A stretch of 64,000 bases of DNA from Pseudomonas sp. 21 (GTDB lineage: Bacteria; Pseudomonadota; Gammaproteobacteria; Pseudomonadales; Pseudomonadaceae): positions 221,005 through 285,004 of the forward strand of contig NZ_JYOA01000010.1 of the NCBI RefSeq assembly GCF_000955805.1. Reading direction: 5' to 3'. Within the stretch, counting starts at the first letter, position 1. Each line of letters opens with the position of its first letter. The position numbers were made by a program, and so were the translations under genes. This document shows positions 16,240-27,100 of this stretch, in pieces. Under the pieces are notes generated by a model that was not told where the DNA came from, searched no databases, and was given only the letters and a program-made list of their open reading frames with translations.

Positions 16240-18447
16240 ATGCCTGTGAGTCCGATCCGTTACCTGCTTCGTCAGTGGCTGCTGTTGTGCTGCCTGGGCC
16301 TCGGCTTGTCCGTCGCCGGGCCTGCGCTGGCAGCGCTTCCCGGGCCGCTGGCCGGGGTGACGGGCGGTGGCGAGGCCAAGGTCAGCGACGCGCAGCTGGA
16401 GCAGTCGCTGAACCAGGTGATCAAGACCCTGGAGAACGACCAGCAGCGCGGCGACCTGCTGAAGAAGCTCAAGCAGCTGCGCGATGCGACGCAGAAGGGT
16501 GCGGAGGAGCAGGGCGGCGTGCTCGGCCTGATCGGCGATACCCTGGGCAGCCTGGAGAAGCAGTTCGAAGGCGCCAACAGCCCGATGGTGCGCTGGGCAG
16601 AACTATTCCAGGGCGCAGGCTATGAACTGGACACGCGCACCCCGTCGCTGGCGGAGTGGCCGGGGATGATCCTCGATTTCGCCCTGGTCATCCTCGTCTG
16701 GGCCTGCGTCGCCCTTGGCCTGCGCTGGGTTGCAGGGCGCATGCGCAAGCGCTTCGGTCTGGAAGGCGAGCTACCGCAGCACCCCAAGACCCGCGACTTG
16801 CTGCTGTTCGCCCTGCGCAAGCTCGGCCCCTGGCTGGTGGCCTTCCTGATCACGGTCTACCTGTCCGTGGTGCTGCCCAGCTCCCTGGGCAAGCTGGTGG
16901 CGATGGTGATCGCCTACACCCTGGTGTGCGGCACGCTGTTCTCCGCGCTCTGTGTGATCTCCCTGTCGCTGCTCAGCGGCCCGCACCGCATGCGTGCGCT
17001 GGATATCCTGCGCCGCCGCGCCTTCCGCCCGCTCTGGCTGATCGGCAGCCTCGCGGCGCTGGGCGAAGTGATGCACGACCCGCGCGTCATCGAGAGCCTG
17101 GGCATGAACATCTCGCTGTTCGTCGGTTCGGTGGCGAATATCTGCGCGGCGCTGCTCACCGCGCTGTTCGTCCTGCAGTTCCGCCGGCCCATCGCCCACC
17201 TGATCCGCAACCAGCCGCTGGAACGCCGGCTCAAGCGCCGGGGCCTGAGCGACCTGGTGGAGCTGGTCGGTTCGATCTGGTTCCTGCCGGTGCTGGTGCT
17301 GGTGGGCATCTCGCTGTTCGCCACCATCGTCACGGCCGGTGACAGCAGCTACGCCCTGCGCCGTGCGCTGGTCTGCGCCGTCGTGGCGGTGGTGGCGATG
17401 ACCATCAATGGCCTGATCCGTCGCGCCCACCAGCGCTCCGCCCGGCGCGGTGCGCGTCGCCATGCGCCCTACATCGAGCAATTGCAGAGCTTCGGCTACA
17501 CCCTGCTGCACATCGCCAGCCTGCTGTTCTTCCTGGAGATCGGCCTGCGCGTCTGGGGCATGTCGCTGATCCGCTTCGCCGAGGGCGACGGCTCGCAGAT
17601 CAGCCTCAAGCTGTTCAGCTTCGGCACCACGCTGCTGGTCGCCTGGCTGGTCTGGATCCTCACCGACACCGCCGTGCAGCACAGCCTCGGCCTGGGCGGC
17701 AAGAAGAGCGCCAACGCCCGTGCCCTGACCATGCTGCCGCTGATCCGCAACGTGCTGTTCGTAACCATTGCGGTGATCGCCCTGATCGTCGCCCTGGCGA
17801 ACATGGGCATGAACGTCACTCCGCTGCTCGCCGGTGCCGGTGTCATCGGCCTGGCCATCGGTTTCGGTGCGCAATCGCTGGTGGCGGACCTGATCACCGG
17901 CCTGTTCATCATCATCGAGGACTCGCTGTCCATCGACGACTACGTCGACGTCGGCGGCCACCTCGGCACGGTGGAAGGCCTGACCATCCGCACTGTGCGC
18001 CTGCGCGACCTGGACGGCGTGGTGCACACCATCCCGTTCAGCGAGATCAAGAGCATCAAGAACTACTCGCGGCAGTTCGGCTACGCTATGTTCCGCTGGC
18101 CAGTGCCGGCCAGCATGCCGATCGACGACGCGCTGGCGCTGGTCAAGGAAGTCTCCGGCGAGCTGCGCACCGACCGCACGATCAACCGCGCGATCTGGTC
18201 GCCGCTGGAAATCCAGGGCATCGAGAGCTTCGACGCTGGCCAGGCGATCCTGCGTTTCCGTTTCAAGACGGCGCCGATCCGCCAGTGGGAAGTACAGCGG
18301 GCGTTCAACCTGCGCCTGCGGCAGAAACTCGACAAGGCCGGGTTGGAGCTCTCCATGCCACGCCTGAACGTGCAGCTCTCGCGCATGCGCAAGTCGCGCC
18401 GCGAGGACGACGAGGAGCAGGGCGCGCCGGCGGACGGCGGGATCTGA
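16240..18447 (+). CDS. MscS-family mechanosensitive ion channel
   Basis: This is a 735-residue inner-membrane protein. From ATG 16240 it has a signal-like segment (YLLRQWLLLCCLGLGLSVAG), a short periplasmic helical region (QLEQSLNQVIKTLENDQQRG) and about ten membrane helices. The C-terminal MscS core includes the pore helix MGMNVTPLLAGAGVIGLAIG with FGAQSLVADLI, and the beta domain (DDYVDVGGHLGTVEGLTIR, VVHTIPFSEIKSIKNYSR). It is longer than E. coli MscS (286 residues) and resembles multi-helix members such as YbdG/YjeP. The tail after residue about 710 is acidic and disordered. It protects against hypo-osmotic shock by family analogy. Confidence 0.93.
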   Translation: MPVSPIRYLLRQWLLLCCLGLGLSVAGPALAALPGPLAGVTGGGEAKVSDAQLEQSLNQVIKTLENDQQRGDLLKKLKQLRDATQKGAEEQGGVLGLIGDTLGSLEKQFEGANSPMVRWAELFQGAGYELDTRTPSLAEWPGMILDFALVILVWACVALGLRWVAGRMRKRFGLEGELPQHPKTRDLLLFALRKLGPWLVAFLITVYLSVVLPSSLGKLVAMVIAYTLVCGTLFSALCVISLSLLSGPHRMRALDILRRRAFRPLWLIGSLAALGEVMHDPRVIESLGMNISLFVGSVANICAALLTALFVLQFRRPIAHLIRNQPLERRLKRRGLSDLVELVGSIWFLPVLVLVGISLFATIVTAGDSSYALRRALVCAVVAVVAMTINGLIRRAHQRSARRGARRHAPYIEQLQSFGYTLLHIASLLFFLEIGLRVWGMSLIRFAEGDGSQISLKLFSFGTTLLVAWLVWILTDTAVQHSLGLGGKKSANARALTMLPLIRNVLFVTIAVIALIVALANMGMNVTPLLAGAGVIGLAIGFGAQSLVADLITGLFIIIEDSLSIDDYVDVGGHLGTVEGLTIRTVRLRDLDGVVHTIPFSEIKSIKNYSRQFGYAMFRWPVPASMPIDDALALVKEVSGELRTDRTINRAIWSPLEIQGIESFDAGQAILRFRFKTAPIRQWEVQRAFNLRLRQKLDKAGLELSMPRLNVQLSRMRKSRREDDEEQGAPADGGI

Positions 18448-18460
18448 AACCGGCCTTTCG

Positions 18461-18540
18461 TTGCAGGGGCGAGCTTGCTCGCGAACGAGTTATCCGCTGA
18501 CTCCGGTGCTGTGCGATTCGCGAGCAAGCTCGCTCCTACA
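18461..18540. repeat. REP-like inverted pair
   Basis: Two facing copies, the left one degenerate (TTGCAGGGGCGAGCTTGCTC), fill the gap between the convergent MscS gene and glnA. A hexamer run (AGGCGC four times, about 18540-18563) follows directly. Confidence 0.87.
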
Positions 18541-18582
18541 GGCGCAGGCGCAGGCGCAGGCGCCAGCGGATTCTCCGGCCCA

Positions 18583-18609
18583 TAAAAAAGGCCTCCCGAA
18601 GGAGGCCTT
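18583..18609 (-). terminator. Terminator of glnA (minus strand)
   Basis: On the minus strand a 9-bp stem AAGGCCTCC/GGAGGCCTT with a TTCG loop is followed by TTTT. It lies about 30 bp past the glnA stop. Confidence 0.92.
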
Positions 18610-18640
18610 AATGCTGTCGCTATTTATAGGTATTCGTGGA

Positions 18641-20050
18641 TCAGACGCTGTAGTACAGGTCGTATTCCAGCGGGTGCACGAAGGTGCGCACCTTGATTTC
18701 TTCTTCCGACTTCAGCTCGATGTAGGCATCGATGAACTCGTCGGTGAACACGCCGCCCTTGGTCAGGAACGCACGGCCCTTGTCGAGTTCTTCCAGCGCC
18801 TCTTTCAGGCTGCCGCAAACCTGCGGGATTTCCTTCGCCTCTTCCGGCGGCAGGTCGTACAGGTTCTTGTCGGCGGCATCGCCGGGGTGAATCTTGTTCT
18901 GGATGCCGTCCAGGCCGGCCATCAGCAGAGCGGCGAAGCACAGGTAGGGGTTGGCAGCCGGGTCCGGGAAGCGCGCTTCGATACGGCGGGCTTTCGGGCT
19001 GGAAACGTACGGGATACGGATCGAGGCGGAACGGTTGCGGGCCGAGTAGGCCAGCATGACCGGGGCTTCGAAGCCCGGAACCAGGCGCTTGTAGGAGTTG
19101 GTGGCCGGGTTGGTGAAGCCGTTCAGGGCCTTGCCGTGCTTGATGATGCCGCCGATGAAGTACAGGGCGGTATCGGACAGGCCGGCATAGCCTTCGCCTG
19201 CGAAGGTGTTCTTGCCATCCTTGGAGATGGACATGTGAACGTGCATGCCCGAGCCGTTGTCGCCGTACAGCGGCTTCGGCATGAAGGTCACGGTCTTGCC
19301 GTAGGCGTCGGCAACGTTGTGGATGCAGTACTTCAGGGTCTGAACTTCGTCAGCCTTGGCAACCAGGGTGTTGAACTTCACGCCGATTTCGTTCTGGCCG
19401 GCAGTCGCCACTTCGTGGTGGTGAACTTCGATGACCAGGCCCATCTCTTCCATGGCGTTGCACATGGCAGTACGGATTTCGTGGTCGTGGTCGACTGGCG
19501 GTACCGGGAAGTAGCCGCCCTTGACGCCCGGACGGTGACCTTTGTTGCCGGTCTCGATGTCAGCGTCGGTGTTCCAGGAAGCCTGCTCGGAGAAGATCTT
19601 GAACATCGAGCCGGAGATGTCGGACTTGAACTTCACTTCGTCGAAGATGAAGAACTCCGGCTCCGGGCCGACGAAGACGGTGTCGCCGATACCGGTGGAC
19701 TTCAGGTATTCCTCGGCGCGCTTGGCGATGTTGCGCGGGTCGCGCTCGTAGCCTTGCATGGTGCTCGGCTCGATGATGTCGCAAACGATGATCAGGGTCG
19801 GCTCTTCGGTGAACGGGTCGAGCACGGCGGTGCTGTCGTCCGGGAGCAGGATCATGTCGGAGGCTTCGATGCCTTTCCAGCCTTCGATGGAGGAGCCATC
19901 GAACATCTTGCCGGCTTCGAAGAACTCGTCGTCCAGCGCGTCGCGGGCGGGCATGGTGACGTGCTGCTGCTTGCCTTTGGTATCGGTGAAGCGCAGGTCA
20001 ACCCACTTCACGTCATGATCTTTGATCAGTTGTTGCGACTTGTACGACAT
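18641..20050 (-). CDS. glnA: GlnA, type I glutamine synthetase
   Basis: GlnA makes glutamine from glutamate, ammonia and ATP and is the main ammonia-assimilating enzyme under nitrogen limitation. The 469-residue protein is a GSI-beta enzyme: [19 protein letters not shown] start, metal-site segments [15 protein letters not shown] and GSGMHVHMS, and the substrate-loop region [11 protein letters not shown]. The adenylylation Tyr is in [11 protein letters not shown] near residue 398, so activity should be tuned by GlnE. Upstream lie a sigma-54 promoter (20151-20166) and an NtrC-type site (20226-20242). ntrBC is nearby but separated by the DUF4124 and MscS genes. Confidence 0.99.
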   Translation of the reverse strand: MSYKSQQLIKDHDVKWVDLRFTDTKGKQQHVTMPARDALDDEFFEAGKMFDGSSIEGWKGIEASDMILLPDDSTAVLDPFTEEPTLIIVCDIIEPSTMQGYERDPRNIAKRAEEYLKSTGIGDTVFVGPEPEFFIFDEVKFKSDISGSMFKIFSEQASWNTDADIETGNKGHRPGVKGGYFPVPPVDHDHEIRTAMCNAMEEMGLVIEVHHHEVATAGQNEIGVKFNTLVAKADEVQTLKYCIHNVADAYGKTVTFMPKPLYGDNGSGMHVHMSISKDGKNTFAGEGYAGLSDTALYFIGGIIKHGKALNGFTNPATNSYKRLVPGFEAPVMLAYSARNRSASIRIPYVSSPKARRIEARFPDPAANPYLCFAALLMAGLDGIQNKIHPGDAADKNLYDLPPEEAKEIPQVCGSLKEALEELDKGRAFLTKGGVFTDEFIDAYIELKSEEEIKVRTFVHPLEYDLYYSV

Positions 20051-20150
20051 GCTGTCCTCCAGGAGGGATTAGAGCTGGGAGCTTTTTCGTGCCCCAGTAT
20101 CGGGTGATGCCGGCCGGAATACTCCGCCAGGGCAACCTGCCTCACAAGAG

Positions 20151-20166
20151 AGCAAGTTGCGTGCCA
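20151..20166 (-). promoter_or_regulatory. Sigma-54 promoter of glnA
   Basis: The minus strand reads TGGCAC-GCAAC-TTGCT, a full match to the RpoN consensus. The predicted start is near 20140, about 90 nt before the ATG. Confidence 0.92.
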
Positions 20167-20225
20167 GTGCCCATTATCGGGCAGGGCCCCTGATTTCCGG
20201 GGCTTTGGCGAGGGAATCAGGTAAA

Positions 20226-20242
20226 TGCACGATAATTGTGCA
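20226..20242 (-). promoter_or_regulatory. NtrC binding site of glnA
   Basis: TGCACG-ATAAT-TGTGCA is a 17-bp palindrome close to TGCACC-N5-GGTGCA, centred about 94 bp upstream of the predicted glnA start. Further GGTGC half-sites follow at about 20250-20284 (CGGTGC, TGGTGC, TGGTGC). The divergent thiI gene has a possible -10 box TATAAT at 20335-20340. Confidence 0.82.
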
Positions 20243-20382
20243 CTGTTTCGGTGCTTCATCATGGTGCGCGCGTCCATTTTGGTGCGCCAAAAAGAAAGTC
20301 TCCGATTTCTGCTCAAGTCTTGAGCAATTTCGGATATAATTCCGCCCCTTTTTTTCAGTCCCATGGCAATCGCCCGATCCGC

Positions 20383-21837
20383 ATGAAACTCATCGTCAAG
20401 GTCTTCCAGGAAATCACCATCAAGAGCCGGCCGGTGCGCAAGCGCTTCATCCGCCAGCTGGCGAAGAACATTCGCACGGTGCTCCGCGATCTCGACCCCG
20501 AGCTGCTGGTCGAGGGCGAGTGGGACAACCTCGAGGTCGAGACCCGGGTCACCGACCCCAAGGCCTTGCGCGAGATGATCGAGCGCCTGACCTGCACGCC
20601 GGGCATCGGCCACTTCCTGGAAGTGCACGAATACCCGCTGGGCGACTTCGACGACATCCTGGAGAAGTGCAAGGCCCACTTCGGCGACAAGCTGCCGGGC
20701 AAGGTCTTCTCCATGCGCTGCAAGCGCGCCGGCAAGCACCCCTTCACCTCCATCGATGTGGAGCGCTACGTCGGCGGTGGTCTGCGCCAGCATTGCGGTG
20801 CGGCGGGCGTCTCGCTGAAAAACCCGGAAGTGGAAGTGCGCGTGGAAATCCGTCACGACCGCCTCTACGTGATCCATGCCCAGCACGATGGCCTCGGCGG
20901 CTACCCGCTGGGCGCGCTGGAGCAGGTGCTGGTGTTGATGTCCGGTGGCTTCGACTCCACCGTGGCGGCCTACCAGATGATGCGCCGCGGCATGATCAGC
21001 CACTTCGTGTTCTTCAACCTCGGTGGCCGTGCCCACGAACTGGGCGTGATGGAAGTCGCGCACTACCTGTGGAAGAAGTACGGCAGTTCCCAGCGCGTGC
21101 TGTTCGTCAGCGTGCCCTTCGAGGAAGTGGTCGGCGAGATTCTCACCAAGGTCGACGACAGCTACATGGGCGTGACCTTGAAGCGCATGATGCTGCGCGC
21201 CGCCAGCCGAGTGGCCGAGCGCCTGGAGATCGACGCGCTGGTGACCGGCGAGGCGATTTCCCAGGTGTCCAGCCAGACCCTGCCGAACCTCTCGGTGATC
21301 GACCGGGTGACCGACACCCTGGTGCTGCGCCCGCTGATCGTCAGCCACAAGCAGGACATCATCGACACCGCGACGCAGATCGGCACCGCCGAGTTCGCCA
21401 AGCACATGCCCGAATACTGCGGCGTGATCTCGGTGAACCCGACCACCCAGGCCAAGCCGCACCGCGTCGACCACGAAGAAACCAAGTTCGACATGGCCGT
21501 GCTCGACCGCGCCCTGGAGCGCTCCACCCAGATGACCGTCGACCGCGTGATCGACGAACTGGGCAAGGACCTGGCGGTGGAAATGGTCGACGAAGTGCTG
21601 GCCGGCCAGATCGTGGTGGACATCCGCCACCCGGATGCCCAGGAAGATGAACCGCTGGCCATCGAGGGCATCGAAGTCCTGGCCATGCCGTTCTACGCGA
21701 TCAACAGCAAGTTCAAGGAACTGGACCCCAACCGCCAGTACCTCCTGTATTGCGACAAGGGCGTGATGAGTCGCCTGCACGCCCACCACCTGGTCAACGA
21801 AGGGCACACCAATGTGCGTGTTTACCGTCCGCAATAA
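20383..21837 (+). CDS. thiI: ThiI, tRNA 4-thiouridine synthase with rhodanese domain
   Basis: ThiI makes 4-thiouridine at tRNA position 8 and supplies sulfur for the thiazole of thiamine. The 484-residue protein starts at ATG 20383 ([20 protein letters not shown]). A THUMP domain spans about 60-165, and the PP-loop adenylation motif is [14 protein letters not shown]. The C-terminal rhodanese domain carries the persulfide Cys in [11 protein letters not shown]; its partner Cys is probably that in [10 protein letters not shown]. It is divergent from glnA, with the nitrogen-control sites in between, and upstream of typA (170 bp gap). Confidence 0.97.
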   Translation: MKLIVKVFQEITIKSRPVRKRFIRQLAKNIRTVLRDLDPELLVEGEWDNLEVETRVTDPKALREMIERLTCTPGIGHFLEVHEYPLGDFDDILEKCKAHFGDKLPGKVFSMRCKRAGKHPFTSIDVERYVGGGLRQHCGAAGVSLKNPEVEVRVEIRHDRLYVIHAQHDGLGGYPLGALEQVLVLMSGGFDSTVAAYQMMRRGMISHFVFFNLGGRAHELGVMEVAHYLWKKYGSSQRVLFVSVPFEEVVGEILTKVDDSYMGVTLKRMMLRAASRVAERLEIDALVTGEAISQVSSQTLPNLSVIDRVTDTLVLRPLIVSHKQDIIDTATQIGTAEFAKHMPEYCGVISVNPTTQAKPHRVDHEETKFDMAVLDRALERSTQMTVDRVIDELGKDLAVEMVDEVLAGQIVVDIRHPDAQEDEPLAIEGIEVLAMPFYAINSKFKELDPNRQYLLYCDKGVMSRLHAHHLVNEGHTNVRVYRPQ

Positions 21838-22007
21838 AGGCGCGGATCAACGCCGCCAGCCCGGACTGTTCGGCGGCAGTATCCGCCACCGACCTCCCGA
21901 CACATTGGGTGCGTAGGCTAACGCCCTGACCTTTTGCACCGCCGCGCCACGGCCCGGCCCCCGCTGCCGAAATCGGCAGCCGAAGATTCACTATCGAGAC
22001 TGACACT

Positions 22008-23828
22008 GTGATCGAAAAACTGCGCAACATCGCCATCATCGCCCACGTCGACCATGGCAAGACCACCCTCGTAGACAAGCTCCTGCGCCTGTCCGGCACC
22101 CTCGACCGCAAAGAAGCGGAAAACGAGCGCGTGATGGACTCCAACGACCAGGAAAAAGAGCGTGGCATTACCATTCTGGCGAAGAACACCGCGCTGAAAT
22201 GGAACGACTACAGCATCAACATCGTCGACACCCCCGGCCACGCCGACTTCGGTGGCGAGGTTGAGCGCGTGATGTCGATGGTCGACTCCGTACTGCTGGT
22301 GGTCGACGCCCAGGACGGCCCCATGCCGCAGACCCGCTTCGTGACCCAGAAGGCGTTCAAGGCCGGCCTGCGTCCGATCGTCGTGGTGAACAAGATCGAC
22401 CGTCCGGGCGCGCGTCCTGACTGGGTCATCGACCAGATCTTCGACCTGTTCGACAACCTCGGCGCCACCGACGAGCAGCTGGACTTCCCGATCGTCTACG
22501 CCAGTGCCCTGAACGGCATCGCCGGCATGGACCACGAGAAGATGGACGACAACATGGACGCGCTGTTCCAGGCGATCATCGACCACGTCCCGGCGCCGAA
22601 AGTCGACGTCGACGGCCCGTTCCAGATGCAGATCTCCCAGCTGGACTACAACAGCTTCCTCGGCGTGATCGGCATCGGCCGTATCGCCCGCGGCAAGGTC
22701 AAGACCAACACCCCGGTCGTGGCCATCAGCGACGACGGCACCAAGCGCAACGGCCGTATCCTGAAGATCATGGGTCACTCGGGCCTGCAGCGCATCGAAG
22801 TCGCTGAAGCCGAAGCCGGTGACATCGTCTGCGTCTCGGGCATGGACGAACTGTTCATCTCCGACACCCTGTGCGATCCGCAGAACGTCGAAGCGCGCCC
22901 GCCGCTGACCGTTGACCAGCCGACCGTGAGCATGACCTTCCAGGTCAACGACTCGCCGTTCGCCGGTAAAGAAGGCAAGTTCGTCACCAGCCGCAACATC
23001 AAGGACCGTCTGGACAAGGAACTGCTGCACAACGTGGCCCTGCGCGTCGAGCAAGGCGACTCCCCGGAGAAGTTCAAGGTCTCCGGCCGTGGCGAACTGC
23101 ACCTCTCGGTACTGATCGAAACCATGCGCCGTGAAGGCTTCGAGCTGGCCGTCGGCCGTCCGGAAGTGGTCATCATCGAGACCGCCGAAGGCGAGAAGCA
23201 GGAGCCTTACGAGAACGTCACCATCGACATCGAAGAGCAGCACCAGGGCTCGGTGATGGAGCAGATGGGCCTGCGCAAGGGCGATCTGACCAACATGATC
23301 CCCGACGGCAAGGGCCGCGTGCGCCTGGAATACACCATCCCGGCGCGTGGCCTGATCGGCTTCCGTAACAACTTCCTGACCCTGACCTCGGGCACCGGCA
23401 TCCTGACCTCGACCTTCAGCCACTACGGCCCGATCAAGGCCGGCGAAGTGACCAACCGTCAGAACGGCGTACTGGTCTCCATGGCCACCGGCACCGCGCT
23501 GACCTACTCGCTGGAAACCCTGCAGAGCCGCGGCAAGCTGTTCCTCGGCCCAGGCGACGAGATCTACGAAGGCCAGCTGGCCGGCATCAACAGCCGCGAC
23601 AACGACCTGGTGATCAACCCCACCAAAGGCAAGAAGCTCGACAACATGCGCGCTTCGGGCAAGGACGAAGTCATCGCCCTGGTTCCGCCGATCCGCTTCA
23701 CCCTGGAGCAGGCGCTGGAATTCATCGCCGATGACGAGCTGGTGGAAGTGACGCCGAAGTCGATCCGTCTGCGCAAGAAGATGCTGAACGAGAACGACCG
23801 CAAGCGCTACGAGCGCGCCAAGGTTTAA
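22008..23828 (+). CDS. typA: TypA/BipA, ribosome-associated GTPase
   Basis: This is a 606-residue translational GTPase of the EF-G family involved in ribosome assembly and stress adaptation. It starts at GTG 22008 ([20 protein letters not shown]). G motifs: G1 [10 protein letters not shown]2 ERGITI, G3 DTPGHADF, G4 [10 protein letters not shown]. Domains II and III, the EF-G-like V and the BipA C-terminal domain follow ([36 protein letters not shown]). The length is standard. A strong terminator lies 22 bp after the stop. Confidence 0.98.
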   Translation: MIEKLRNIAIIAHVDHGKTTLVDKLLRLSGTLDRKEAENERVMDSNDQEKERGITILAKNTALKWNDYSINIVDTPGHADFGGEVERVMSMVDSVLLVVDAQDGPMPQTRFVTQKAFKAGLRPIVVVNKIDRPGARPDWVIDQIFDLFDNLGATDEQLDFPIVYASALNGIAGMDHEKMDDNMDALFQAIIDHVPAPKVDVDGPFQMQISQLDYNSFLGVIGIGRIARGKVKTNTPVVAISDDGTKRNGRILKIMGHSGLQRIEVAEAEAGDIVCVSGMDELFISDTLCDPQNVEARPPLTVDQPTVSMTFQVNDSPFAGKEGKFVTSRNIKDRLDKELLHNVALRVEQGDSPEKFKVSGRGELHLSVLIETMRREGFELAVGRPEVVIIETAEGEKQEPYENVTIDIEEQHQGSVMEQMGLRKGDLTNMIPDGKGRVRLEYTIPARGLIGFRNNFLTLTSGTGILTSTFSHYGPIKAGEVTNRQNGVLVSMATGTALTYSLETLQSRGKLFLGPGDEIYEGQLAGINSRDNDLVINPTKGKKLDNMRASGKDEVIALVPPIRFTLEQALEFIADDELVEVTPKSIRLRKKMLNENDRKRYERAKV

Positions 23829-23843
23829 CTCGACCAGTCGCAC

Positions 23844-23876
23844 GAAAAAAGCCGGGCATCTGCCCGGCTTTTTTTT
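23844..23876 (+). terminator. Terminator of typA
   Basis: GCCGGGCA/TGCCCGGC hairpin preceded by AAAAAA and followed by eight T; a textbook intrinsic terminator, potentially bidirectional. Confidence 0.95.
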
Positions 23877-23906
23877 GGCCGTCTTCCGCGCTGGAGCGTT
23901 GTTCTT

Positions 23907-23985
23907 TGTAGGAGCGAGCTTGCTCGCGAACGAGTTACCCGGTGACGCCGAGGCTGGGCGGTTCGCGAGCAAGCTCGCTCCTACA
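23907..23985. repeat. REP-like inverted pair
   Basis: Two facing copies of the TGTAGGAGCGAGCTTGCTCG element lie between typA and the DUF2339 gene. The remaining 190 bp of this gap hold a possible -10 element (GATATACT near 24109) and nothing else I can identify. Confidence 0.9.
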
Positions 23986-24178
23986 GCTGAGTGTCACCCT
24001 TTAGGAAATTTCTGACTTTTTCACCGAGCGTGGCCGAATGACCACCTTCTGACGTCTGATCCTTCGAAGCTGTGAGATCGTGGACGCGGCCCAGGGAACC
24101 GGGCCGATATACTCAGCTCTCCGGGCGTACGCGTCCGGATCGGGATGGATTCGCACAGAACCTCAAGGATTCGAAAGC

Positions 24179-27100
24179 ATGCAATGGATTTTCATGCTGG
24201 TCGGCCTGGTCATCGGCGCCGCTGCGGGCGAGTCGATCACCGGGGCGGTATTGGGCGCGGTGATGGGCCTCGCGCTGGGGCAGGCCTTCGCGCTGCACAG
24301 CCTGCAGCGGGAGAACGCCAGCCTTCGTGGTGAGCTGAAGGCCTTTGGCGAGCGCTTCGACCAGGGCACCAAGGCCCTCTATGAGCGGCTGCTGCTGGTG
24401 GAGCGAGGCGCGGCCGGGCAGACGCCTCCGCCGGCCAGTGTCGAGTCCGTTGCGCCGGACCTGCCGGTTGTGCCGGTTGCGGCTGAGCCCGAGGTCGAAA
24501 CTCCCGCCAGCGAAACCGCTGCCTCCGATCTGGAGTGGAACATCGAGCTGCCCACCAACGAGCTGGCGTCGGCCCCGGCGGCCGCCGCGCAGGTGGAAGC
24601 GCCCGTCGAGTGGTCCGACCTGGTGCTCGAGCCGATGGAAAGGCCGGCTACCCAGGCCCGCGTCGAGGCGCCCGCGGTTCAGCCGCAGCCGGCTCCTGCC
24701 GCCCCGCCGGTGCCACCACAACCGCCCGTTCCTTCCCTGTTCGGCCGCGCCTTCGGTGCCGCCCGCGACTGGCTGCTGGGCGGCAACACCGTGCTGCGCG
24801 TCGGTGTGGTGCTGCTGTTCCTCGGCCTGGCCTTCCTGCTACGCTACGCCACCGAAGGCATGACCCTGCCGCCGCAGGGGCCGTACCTCGGCACCGCCGC
24901 TGCCGCGCTGGCGCTGCTTGGACTCGGCTGGTGGCTGCGTCACCGGCGTCCGGCCTATGCGCTGGTCCTCCAGGGCACCGGCGTCGCCGTGCTCTACCTG
25001 ACGGTATTCGCCAGCATCAAGCTGTACCCGGCGATGAACCATGGCGAAGTGCTGATCGACCCGCAGGCCGGGTTCGTGCTGCTGGTGGCGGTCACCCTGT
25101 TCTCGGCGATCCTGGCCATCCTCCAGGATGCGCTGGGGCTTGCCGCCGCTGCCGCACTGGGTGGTTTCGCCGCGCCGATCCTCGCTTCCACCGGAGGCGG
25201 CAGCCATGTCGCGCTGTTCAGCTACTTTGCCCTGCTCAACGCCGGCATCTTCGCCATTGCCTGGTTCAAGGCCTGGCGGATGCTCAACCTTATCGGCTTC
25301 TTCGGCACCTTCGGCATCGGCCTGGCCTGGGGGCTGCGGTCGTACAAGCCGGAGTTGTTCGGAACGACCGAACCGTTCCTGATCCTGTTCTTCCTCACCT
25401 ACGTCGCCATCGGCCTGCTGTTCGCCCGTCGCCGCCTGCGCGAGGCGGCTGGCGCGCCGGAGGATGACTCCCGCGAGGCGCTGCTGCGCTGGTCGGCGCG
25501 GCAGACCGACTACGTCGACGGCACTGTCCTGTTCGGCACGCCGCTGGTGGGCTTCGGCCTGCAGTACGGGATCATCCAGCACCTGGAATTCGGCGCGGCG
25601 TTCAGCGCGCTGGCGCTGGGTTTGTTCTACATGGTCCTCGCGCGCCTACTGGCCGGGCGCACCGCTGGCCGCGCGCTGTTGCTGGTGGAAACCTGCCTGG
25701 CGCTGGGCGTGGTGTTCGGCACCCTGGCGATCCCGCTGGGGCTGGACGCACGCTGGACCTCCGCCGCCTGGGCGGTAGAAGGCGCCGGCATCTTCTGGCT
25801 CGGCCTGCGCCAGCAGCGGCCGCTGGCGCGGATTTTCGCCTTGCTGCTGCAAGTGGGCGCGGCGCTGGCCTTCCTCGGCGAACTGCGCGCCGACCCGCAG
25901 TCGCTGACGCTGCTCGAAGGCGCACCATTGGGCGCGCTGATGCTCGGCGGAGCGCTGCTGTTCAGCTTCTGGAACCTGCGAAACGCCGATCCGCACCTCC
26001 TGCGCAGCTGGGAGCCGAGCGCTCGCCCGGTGCTGGCGGCCTTCGGCCTGGCGTTCCTATACCTGATCGCACCCCTGCTGCTGGGCGCGGACGGCACGGC
26101 CATGGCCTGGGCTGTCGCCGGGCTGGCGACCCTGTTCGCCGCGCTGCGCCTGCGTTCGCGTACCTTCCTGGCTTGCGCGTTTGCAGTGCAGTTGCTGGGC
26201 GGCGCGGTGTTCCTCCTGCATCTGCAGGGCGCGCAGGAGGGCAGTGGCGTGCTCGGTTCAGGCTGGCGCGGGCTGGTGACAGCCTCGCTGATCGGCCTGG
26301 CGCTGATCGCCGCCATGCTGATCGCCGCGCGCGATTCCCTGGTGCGTGACGACCGCCGACTGATGCTCGGCCTGAGTGTGGTCCTGCTGCTCGGGCTGGC
26401 CTTCATCAACCTCGCCGTACTCTTCGTGCTGCCGTGGCAAACGGCGGCGGCGGTGTGGGCGGGCAGCGGCCTGCTGATCCTCTGGCTGAGCCTGCAATTG
26501 CAGCAGCGCGCGGCCTTCGTCTTCGGCCTGGTGCTGCAGGTGATCGGCGCGGCTGCCTTCCTCTTCGGCGGCGCCGCGCTGTTCGGCGACCTGCCCAGCG
26601 AAGGCCTGAAGCCGTTGGCGCACATGGGCTTCTGGACCCCAGCGGTGCTGGCGATGGCCGCACTGGTCGGCGCCTGGCGCCTGCACCGGGCCAGCGAGCG
26701 CGAGCGTAACCTGGCGCTGGGCGGCCTTGGACTGGAGCAGCTTTCGCAGTTGCTGCTGGTCTGGGGCGCCGGCTGGTGGGCATTGACCGCGCTATGGGAG
26801 ATTGCCCGCTTCGTGCCTGGCGAGATGCGTGAGCACGTGGCGCTGCTGGTGGCGGCGATCAGCGTCGGCCTGTGGTCGCTGCTGGCGCGCCGCGAGCAGT
26901 GGCGCGCGCTGGCGCTGCTGTGCCTGGCGCTGGTGCCGGTGTCGCTGGTGGCGCTGGCCAGTGCCTGGAGCCTGCAATACCACCCGCTGGCCGAACTGGG
27001 CTGGCTCGGCTGGCTGGCGGTGTTCGCGGTGCACTTCTTCACCCTGCGCCGGCTCGCTGCCTTGCTGCCGCACCGTGCTGCACAGGCGGCCCATGTGCTG

